Shown here one piece after another: positions 56,941 through 64,000 of a stretch of 64,000 nt of DNA. The number at the start of each line of letters is the position of its first letter. Position 1 is the first letter of the stretch. A model generated the notes under the pieces. The model saw nothing but the letters and a program-made list of their open reading frames with translations. It was not told where the DNA came from and did no database searches. The translations under genes and the position numbers were made by a program. This DNA comes from Cordylochernes scorpioides. Taxonomy: Eukaryota > Arthropoda > Arachnida > Pseudoscorpiones > Chernetidae. The DNA lies in the NCBI GenBank assembly GCA_030710605.1, contig CP092875.1, forward strand, positions 64,543,462-64,607,461, written 5' to 3'.

Positions 56941-58588
56941 ATGGCAGCCAACCTGACGCCACCGTTATCCATGAATATGAATGCAAGCAATTTATTTGCG
57001 GAAAATAAGCAATGGATGGAATCCTATGCCATTTTTGAAATAGCATCTGGAATTTCAAAAAAATCGGATGAAATTAAGAGAGCAACTCTATTGCATTGTT
57101 TAGGGCCAAATGTACAGCGTATATTTTTCAACTTGCCAGATGAAAAGGAAAATTATGAACAAACTAAAATGGCTTTAGATAAATATTTCACACCTCATAA
57201 AAATGTGGTCACTGAGAGATTTAAATTTAGACAAAGAGTCCAGAAAGATGATGAATCGATCGACAACTACCTAATTTCTTTAAGAGAGCTTTCTAAATAT
57301 TGTGAATTTGGGAATTTAGAAGCTGATATGATAAGAGACCAAATAATTGAAAAATGTAACAACAAAAAACTTAAAGAAAAATTGTTGCAACAAGAAAATT
57401 TGACACTGTCAAAAACCATTGATATTGCTAGAATGTTAGAAATTTCTAGAAAAGAAATTAGACTTCTTGAACCTCAAAATGATCAAACACTAAATAGAGT
57501 TCAAAATAAACCTAAAAAGTACTATAATGCTAATAATTTCAACAAAGGTAGATTCACTAATCAAGGTACCCCATCATTTTCAGGTGCCTCAAAGCCTGAA
57601 TGTTATCGCTGTGGATTAGATACACATTCAGCACAAGAATGTGGTGCTAAAAAAATGACTTGTTCATATTGCAATAAATTAGGACATCTTTTTAGAGCTT
57701 GCAGGAACCGCCCAAATCAAAATAATAATAGAAACCACAAAAGTGTCAATCAAACTAAAGTTAAGACCATACAAGAAGAAAATAAGACTGAAGTAGGTGA
57801 AAGTTCAGATGAATATACCTACTATACAGGTGCTGAAAATAAAGAAAAAGTGCAAATAGATGGTAGTGAAATAAATATGATAATTGATACAGGGAGTGAT
57901 AGAACTTTCATAAGCTATAATAAGATGCTTGAATTATATGGCCATAAAATTATGCCAAAATTACATGACACCGCCCGAACCTTTTTTGCCTATGGTCAAG
58001 ATAGACCTCTTCCATGTTATGGTTATTTCAATGCTGTGATTTCTTGGAAAGAAAATTCATTTTCAGAAGAAATTTATGTGATTAATAAAAAGGTTGAATC
58101 TTTGTTGGGAGGCAAGGCTAGTTTTGAACTAGGTATAATTAAAAGGGTAAATCATGTAAATGAATCAATGTCTACTAATATAGAAACTCTTGTTCAAGAA
58201 CATGAACATCTTTTCCATGGACTTGGAACTATAAAAGGCTATAGTCATAAAGTGACATTGAAAGACAACTATAGGCCCATTGCCCAGAGATGCCGTCGTA
58301 TACCTTATGCAATGGTAGAAGCAGTAAATCAAGAGCTTGATAAGATGCTAGAGAATGGAATCATTGAAGAAGTGCATCAAGGTTCTGAATGGGTTTCTAA
58401 CATAATAGTTGTTCCAAAAAGGGATAGTGAGGAAATTAGACTATGCATAGACCTTCGGGAAGTGAATAAAGCAATATTGAGAGAAAGACATCCAATTCCT
58501 ACAATTGACAACATGTTACATGCCCTTAAAGGTGCTAAAGTATTTGCAAAGCTGGATGCAAAAAAGGGTTTTGGCAGGTTGACTTAGA
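56941..58588 (+). pseudogene. gag-pol: C gag, protease and start of RT
   Basis: The first 548 codons of the polyprotein, starting at ATG 56941. Residues ~1-190 are capsid-like (DKYFTPHKNVVTERFKFRQR). Two CCHC knuckles are near residues 221 and 241 (CYRCGLDTHSAQEC, CSYCNKLGHLFRAC). The protease IIDTGSDRTFIS is near residue 315, and RT begins around residue 430 (LDKMLENGIIEEVHQGSEW). The frame ends at KLDAKKGFGRLT, where a T is missing from a T run (near 58573); the expected continuation WQVDLDPQS follows in the next frame. The lesion could be a real mutation or a sequencing error. Confidence 0.9.
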
Positions 58589-59475
58589 CCCTCAATCAAT
58601 ACCCCTTACAACTTTCATCACGCACCGTGGTTGTTACAGATTTTGTAAAGTTCCTTTTGGTCTATCAAGTGCTCCAGAGGCATATCAGAAAGGAATGGAT
58701 TCAATTTTGTTTGATTTGAAAGGTGTAATTTGTTACTTGGACGATGTCGTTGTTTACGCCAAAGATAGACAAGAACTAGAAGAAAGGCTTAGAAAAGTCT
58801 TACAAAGATTTGATAAAGTAGGCATTAGGCTCAACAGGAATAAGTGCAAATTTGCCATGGGAGAATTGGATATTTTAGGTCACATTGTTAGTAGTGAAGG
58901 TATTAAACCTGATAATAGGAAAATAGAAGCAGTCTTAAATTTTCCAATACCAAAAAATATTGAGATGTTAAGGTCATTCTTAGGAACTTGTGGGTTTTTA
59001 AGAAAATTCATACCTAATTTTTCTAAATTGGCAGAACCTTTAAATAATTTGACTAGAAAAAATGTTAGGTGGAATTGGGATTTGAAAACAAATAAAGCAT
59101 TTCAGGATCTTAAAGAGTCACTAGCAAAAGAGCCATGCTTGGCATATTACAACTTGAACTCACCAACTGAATTAATCACAGATGCAAGCCCTATTGGTCT
59201 TGGAGCAGTATTAATACAAACACAACAAAATGGCATTAAAAGACCCATTGCATATGCCAGCAGATCCTTAACTGATACTGAAAAAAGATATTCACAAATA
59301 GAAAAAGAGACATTGGGATGTGTATGGGCAATTGAACATTTTAACACCTATATTTGGGGAAGGAAATTTGTGTTAAAAACAGATCACAAACCTCTAATCT
59401 ATATGCTGAATCCTAAAAATGGAGCTGTTTTGCCTCCAAGAATTCAAAGATTGAGTTGGAGATTACAACCATATA
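58589..59475 (+). pseudogene. pol: C reverse transcriptase and RNase H
   Basis: The frame after the deletion runs through FCKVPFGLSSAPEAYQ, the intact catalytic box CYLDDVVVYAKD near 58735, the thumb ELDILGHIVSSEGIKPDNRK, the tether MLRSFLGTCGFLRKFIP, and RNase H with LITDASPIGLGAVLIQ, KRYSQIEKETLGCVWAIEHF and VLKTDHKPLIYML. All catalytic acidic residues seem present. It breaks near 59475, where an extra AT in a TATAT stretch shifts the frame before the RNase H/integrase linker. Confidence 0.9.
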
Positions 59476-61114
59476 TGACTTTGAAATTGAATTCATTCAA
59501 GGAAAGCAAAATATTGCAGATATATTTTCAAGACAACCTCTTTCTAACACAAGTGATGAAAAATGGCTGGAGGACTATGTTCATAAAGTCTTATCCATCA
59601 CTTCTGAAGAGCTTCAAGCACTGTCTTTGAAAGAGATAAAAGTTTGTACAGAGCAAGATCCTTTGTTTCAAAAACTAAAAGATATGGTTCAAAAGGGAGT
59701 TTGGCCATATCCTTTGAATGAAGAATTCAAATGTTTTTATAAGTTTAAAGATGAACTCTCAATTTTTGATAATCTTATCTTAAAAGGAAGTAGAATTTTG
59801 CTACCTTCAAAACTAATAAAGAGAGTCTTGAGAATTGCACATGAAACACATCAAGGAATGACAAGAACCAAACAACTGTTAAGAGAAAAATATTTTTGGA
59901 TAAACATGGACTTTGACATTGAAAATTTGATTAGAAACTGTCCAATTTGTGTAAGGAATCAACCATTGATAAATGATCAACCATTGCAAATAGTTCCGTT
60001 ACCATCAAAACCTTGGATGAAACTTGGAATTGACATAGTTGGTCCAATTGGCCATTATTATGTTTTAACAGTGATCGACTACTATTCTTCATATCCTGAA
60101 GCAATGATAATAGAAGACATTTCCAGCAAGACAATTATTAAAAAATTGATGGAGATTTTTGCAAGACATGGTTATCCACATGAAGTTGTAACAGATAATG
60201 GCTTACAGTTTGTAAGTACATCAATGGAAAGATTTTTAAAAGAATGTGGAATCAGGCACATCAAAGCCTCACCCTATTACCCAAAAAGTAATGGGAAGAT
60301 AGAAAGATTCCATAGATTTCTAAAGAAACAATTCAATTCAAGTTCTGAAGAAGGGAAAGATTGGAAAGAAGATTTATCCAGAATTTTAATGTCTTACCGA
60401 ACTACTCCAAACAGATCTACAGGAAAGACTCCAGCATTCCTATTATTTTCAAGAGAAATCAAAACTAAATTAAGCTCACTTGTTAATGATGCAGAAGAAG
60501 ATGAATCCAACATCAAAGAATTCAATATGGTCTACAAAGAAAAAATGAAAACATATAATGATATAATTCGGAAAGCTAGTCCTCATAATTTTGAAATTGG
60601 AAATTTAGTTTATGTGGCAAATCCAAATAATGGAAAACTTGATTCAAATTTCAGATCAGAACATCATGTCATTCTTGAAAACACTTCAATAAATTCTTTT
60701 AAATTAGTCAACACTAAAAATGGGAAAATAATTCATAGAAATGCTAAACATTTGAAACATGTTCCTACTCAAGAGACCAATCAAGGCATTTCTGACTTGA
60801 TTCCAGAAGAGAGCCAGGAAAATCTTAGTTCAGATTCAACAAGAATTGAACACCTCAACTCTTCTGATGTACAAATACCAGATGATAATTCCTCAAACCA
60901 AGACAAGGACACTTCTTTAAACCGACCAAGTTCAAGTAGAACAGGGTCTACATTTAACCAAGTTGTTTCAGATAGACTTGATGCCGAGGCTCTTCACCAG
61001 TTGCCACCAGAGGTTTCTCCACCCTTGCCGACCACCAAGGAACCCGTGATCACCAGGAGTGGAAGAGTCGTCAAGCCATCATCAAGATATAAAGACATGA
61101 TTCCTTTCATTTAA
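59456..61114 (+). CDS. pol: C integrase with C-terminal extension
   Basis: Open to the stop at 61112-61114. The linker EFIQGKQNIADIFSRQPL leads to the HHCC zinc region (HETHQGMTRTKQLL ... CPICVRN, near 59840-59955). The catalytic core has GIDIVGPIGH (Asp), VTDNGLQFVS (Asp) and YPKSNGKIERFHRFL (Glu), so the DDE triad is complete. After the core there is no obvious GPY motif; a Ser/Asn-rich tail ends ITRSGRVVKPSSRYKDM. Integrase inserts the cDNA into the genome. The core appears functional, although the full polyprotein would need the upstream frames restored. Confidence 0.9.
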   Translation: MEITTIYDFEIEFIQGKQNIADIFSRQPLSNTSDEKWLEDYVHKVLSITSEELQALSLKEIKVCTEQDPLFQKLKDMVQKGVWPYPLNEEFKCFYKFKDELSIFDNLILKGSRILLPSKLIKRVLRIAHETHQGMTRTKQLLREKYFWINMDFDIENLIRNCPICVRNQPLINDQPLQIVPLPSKPWMKLGIDIVGPIGHYYVLTVIDYYSSYPEAMIIEDISSKTIIKKLMEIFARHGYPHEVVTDNGLQFVSTSMERFLKECGIRHIKASPYYPKSNGKIERFHRFLKKQFNSSSEEGKDWKEDLSRILMSYRTTPNRSTGKTPAFLLFSREIKTKLSSLVNDAEEDESNIKEFNMVYKEKMKTYNDIIRKASPHNFEIGNLVYVANPNNGKLDSNFRSEHHVILENTSINSFKLVNTKNGKIIHRNAKHLKHVPTQETNQGISDLIPEESQENLSSDSTRIEHLNSSDVQIPDDNSSNQDKDTSLNRPSSSRTGSTFNQVVSDRLDAEALHQLPPEVSPPLPTTKEPVITRSGRVVKPSSRYKDMIPFI

Positions 61115-61127
61115 AGGAAGGAGGGAA
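61113..61127 (+). promoter_or_regulatory. C polypurine tract
   Basis: AAAGGAAGGAGGGAA directly before the 3' LTR; its first bases overlap the stop codon of pol. Confidence 0.85.
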
Positions 61128-61301
61128 TGTAGTATTCTGTGTTTTAAAATATATAATAGATCATCATCATAAACAATAAAATACGATATATAATGTAAAC
61201 AACGTGTTAATGTAAAAATATAAATATAAAGTGTAATAAACAATTAGTAATAATAATTTCATCTGGTGAGTAATGTTTAATTAAATAATAACTATACAAC
61301 A
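61128..61301 (+). repeat. 3' LTR of C
   Basis: 174 bp, followed by the GTGAC target duplication. Confidence 0.95.
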
Positions 61302-61409
61302 GTGACAAATATTACCAAATTTCCATGTAACTCCATTTCACTCTGAGGTTGGTTTTAGGCAAATTCTTTTGAAAATCACTTTTCGTTTCAACGTTATTTT
61401 TTTAATTAA

Positions 61410-62170
61410 CCCTTAAGTACTCGCGCGGGGTCTGATAGACCCCAGACACACTTATTTCATTAAATATCTAGAATTATATTAAACATTTGGAGATCAAACA
61501 TTTGGTAGCTTAATTTTATATGACAATGAATATGCAAACATATATTAGCTTAATTTTGTTGCCCTATAATAGACAATAAAATGGAGATGGGGTCAATTGG
61601 ACCCCGCGCGAGTAATAACGTAACTTTAATTCTCAAGCATGGTGAAATAGGTAAGCTGCCTTATAGCTCGGCAATACTTTATATCCTTTATCTATGACTT
61701 TGACTATGTAGGAACAATGAATAAAAATAAAACTGAAATTCCTCCAATTTTTTGTTACAAAAGCTACATTCAACTCACTATTCCATCTTTGGATTCAAAA
61801 AAAGAGAGAGTACACTGGTTTAATATCTACCAAAAAAGTCCAAAGAATTTATTTTAAAATTTAATCATGTACTTCACAAATCAAATAGATTCTGAATATA
61901 GTGGAAATATACACCAGAGATAATAAATTTCTGTAATGAAACAAAATCAGGTGTTGATGTAGTTGATCAATTGTGTAAAAATTACACAGTAAGTAGAAGG
62001 ACAAGGAGATAGACATGTGCCTCTTTTTTGATCTCATCAATGTTTCAATAAAGGTTATTTATATAAGGACCAAAAATTTGGAAATATTAAAAAGAAAATC
62101 GTTCGTTGGAGAGATTGCAATTGAGTTAATTGATTCAAACCTACAAAAACGGGAAAATAAATATTTATTA
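61410..62170 (+). mobile_element. piggyBac-like element relic
   Basis: Begins at TTAA (61406-61409), the piggyBac target, with CCCTTAAGTACTCGCGCGGG and a palindromic GGGGTCTGATAGACCCC. A subterminal inverted copy (GGGGTCAATTGGACCCC, GCGCGAGTA) lies at about 61588-61615. Transposase remnants follow to about 62165. No intact right end is seen. Confidence 0.7.
61700..62165 (+). pseudogene. piggyBac transposase C-terminal remnant
   Basis: Readable pieces are MNKNKTEIPPIFC, then TKSGVDVVDQLCKNYTVSRR TRR near 61945-62010, then a TAG in place of the usual Trp codon, then DLINVSIKVIYI and IAIELIDSNLQKR in a shifted frame. GVDVVDQ...RRTRRW is a signature near the end of PGBD-type transposases. The N-terminal and catalytic regions are missing. 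Confidence 0.75.
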
Positions 62171-62247
62171 TAAAAGATATCAAAACATATCCTCACATGC
62201 CTTCAGAGATGAGCCACAACAATCAAATTCCTAAAATGTTATAATAA

Positions 62248-62900
62248 ACTAGCGGACGTACCCGGCTTCGCCCGGGTTTTACCCGAGTAAAGGTTTGTCT
62301 AACTAACATTTGTTAAAACAATTCTCTATGAACTTATAAAAAAAAATAATATATATATTTTGATAATTTGAAACTCGTAAATTTGAATCTCTCGATAAAG
62401 TGAACATTTTTCCCGGTCCCTGTGTGCCGTGTCATCCTGGATTTTGTCTTTCCTAATTTTCTACATTACAAAATCATCGTTTGATCTAGTGAACATTTTT
62501 TCCCGGTCCCTTGAAAAATACTCGATAAGTTGAATAAAATCAATATTAATGGGTTCCCTCGGTGATTGGAAGCTAAAGGAATAGTATCTTTGCCTTGGAA
62601 TTGTATCGTTATTCTTGTCTCAAATAAATTGCCGTGTCATCCTGATATAATCTTACTTTTGATAAATAATCTTTAAGATAATAAACTTAGTGATAATAAA
62701 ACTTATAGATAAAAAAACTTGTTATCATCGTCGCAATGGTGGCGCTGCTTGCGAGTTAAATCTACAAATCTGCAAATAACTCTAAGGATATTCAAGAAAT
62801 TATTTTTAAGAAACCTTCCCAGTACTATACTAAATAACTTCCCAAAGTTTCATGGCGTTACAATGAGTGGTTTGGTCAGGCATAAAGGACAGACACACAC
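62248..62900 (+). repeat. CCCGGCTTCGCCCGGG-end repeat, copy 1
   Basis: Starts ACTAGCGGACGTACCCGGCT and ends in an ACAGACACACACACA tail. It contains pogo-like AATTTGAAACTCGTAAATTTG (62355-62400), so another element is probably nested, and CAAATAACTCTAAGGATATTC, shared in reverse with 43960. Confidence 0.7.
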
Positions 62901-62928
62901 ACATACATTCATTTATATATATATATAT

Positions 62929-63525
62929 AATATCGGATGTGTACCCGGCTTCGCCCGGGTTTTATCCGAGTGAAAGTTTGCCTAACGAATATTATTGATA
63001 ATAATATTCGGGAACACACAGAATATTATGATAATATAATTCGTTATGTCATATATTTATATAATATATGAAATTTATTTTTCGAGTAAACATATCCACT
63101 CTCTACTGAATAGATTTTAAAAAAGATATACATAAATAAAAATATCTAGAGATATACTACATGATCTTAGCCAAAAGGCCGAGAAACGATATTTTATATA
63201 TAGAGATGACCTGGCTTCGTGTGTCTTTTGCTCGAGTGAATGTTTCGCTGGTAGAATTTTGTTCCTGCCTACTATTAATCATTATCTGGCTTTACCCGTG
63301 GTCTGCTTTAGTGAATATTCCCCAAAAGAATTTTTAATGCAATCAAGCATGATACGGAAATATTGTCATCATCATTTCTGACTAAAAAAATATTGTTGCT
63401 CAGTACTTGGTTTAATATAATTTTTATTGGTTAAAGTGCGACAACAAAACTCTTCCAGATTTAACTCTCTGTCCTGTTCAAATTTCAGCGAGATTAGTTA
63501 CATATTGAGGGCGTGCATAGCCGAC
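62929..63525 (+). repeat. CCCGGCTTCGCCCGGG-end repeat, copy 2
   Basis: Starts ATCGGATGTGTACCCGGCTT. It shares ATTTTGTTCCTG, CCCGTGGTCT and ATCAAGCATGATAC with 43100-43220 and ends with GCATAGCCGACAAACATA. It includes the U2 fragment. Confidence 0.7.
63154..63190 (-). pseudogene. U2 snRNA 5'-end fragment
   Basis: On the minus strand ATCGTTTCTCGGCCTTTTGG CTAAGATCA then TGTAGTAT. It differs from the conserved U2 5' end by C5-to-T and a two-base deletion. It covers stem I and ends at the branch-point-recognition GTAGTA. The remaining ~150 bases of U2 are absent, so this is a truncated pseudogene or a U2-derived head of a small retroelement. Confidence 0.85.
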
Positions 63526-63530
63526 AAACA

Positions 63531-64000
63531 TATATATATATGTTCCCGGCTTCGCCCCAAGTAAAAGTTTGCTTAACAAACATTTGTTAAAACGATTCTA
63601 GAAAACATCCAATCCACCTATATATTTATTTATAAACGTATATAAATATAAATATTGTTTTATGCGTTTAAATATATTTTTGAAACACATAATTTTTTGA
63701 AAACATTTATTAAATTTTTAATAAGATATTGTCACTTCTGTTAATTTGATAATTAATTATTTCTTTTTTCTCAATGAATTATATATATTAATTTAAAATT
63801 TAATTTTGTTATCATCATCACATACAATGTAATTTTTTTTATATAAACAAACGATAATAAACAACAACAATTAGGGGCTCAAAAATCATTTATTATGGTT
63901 AGCAGCTCCGTAAATAAAGATATTTTCACAACAACAATTAAAGTTGCATCATCATTTTTATAAAACAACAGCAAATTAAATTAACAATGTAAAAATATAT
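63531..64000 (+). repeat. CCCGGCTTCGCCC-end repeat, copy 3 (start) and AT-rich flank
   Basis: TATGTTCCCGGCTTCGCCCC followed by AAGTAAAAGTTTGCTTAACA, parallel to copies 1 and 2. After about 63610 the sequence is AT-rich with nothing recognisable up to the window end. Confidence 0.55.

Larger units (their letters stand above)
56712..61301 (+). mobile_element. Ty3/gypsy LTR retrotransposon C, young and near-intact
   Basis: Short 174-bp LTRs (TGTAGTATTCTG ... ACTATACAACA) differ at one base. A 5-bp target duplication GTGAC lies at 56707-56711 and 61302-61306. TTGGCGACGAGAAT just after the 5' LTR is the likely primer-binding site, and AAAGGAAGGAGGGAA (61113-61127) is the polypurine tract. It encodes gag with two zinc knuckles, protease, RT, RNase H and integrase as essentially one long reading frame, interrupted only by a one-base deletion in a T run near 58573 and a two-base AT insertion near 59475. 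No env. Confidence 0.95.

Overview
The window is eukaryotic, AT-rich, repeat-dense intergenic and intronic DNA from an animal. The evidence is spliced exons with GT/AG borders, Ty3/gypsy LTR retrotransposons, hAT, piggyBac and pogo-type DNA transposons, satellites and an snRNA fragment. There is no bacterial gene organisation and no CRISPR array. TCAGTT-type initiators favour an arthropod-like invertebrate, but a mollusc or another invertebrate cannot be excluded and no species is named.

Layout. 1-0.6 kb: the 3' end of a non-LTR (LINE) element. 0.6-11.9 kb: a 46-bp satellite array with higher-order blocks, split by a Ty3/gypsy element (A1, 5437-10637, 4-bp target duplication ATAT). 12.9-18.4 kb: an LTR element with 849-bp LTRs and no pol (LARD-like). 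18.4-24.7 kb: a second gypsy element (B). Both of these sit in a (TA)n tract. 24.9-29.2 kb: a small hAT-type element (8-bp duplication ATCTAAAA) containing a minus-strand gypsy relic (A2, duplication ATAC) of the same family as A1. 29.3-35.2 kb: inverted-repeat arms, a minisatellite and a 2.4-kb hAT element with a broken transposase (duplication GTATAAAT). 35.2-36.4 kb: a duplicated promoter-like block.

38.9-51.5 kb: the one convincing host gene. It has a non-coding first exon and three coding exons joined in consistent phase, encoding about 145 aa. The first 98 aa resemble the DNA-binding domain of interferon regulatory factors (IRF); the last 47 aa are acidic, and there is no room for an IRF association domain. 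Its introns are full of MITEs and foldbacks.

51.5-64 kb: pogo-type MITEs, a 27-bp minisatellite (54.7-55.7 kb), a young near-intact gypsy element (C, 56712-61301, duplication GTGAC, one LTR mismatch), a piggyBac relic, and three head-to-tail copies of a repeat with a CCCGGCTTCGCCCGGG-type end, one of which holds the 5' end of U2 snRNA.

No operon-like cooperation exists here. The functional logic is selfish elements nesting in one another and in simple repeats around a small candidate transcription-factor gene. All calls rest on reading the sequence; no database search was run.
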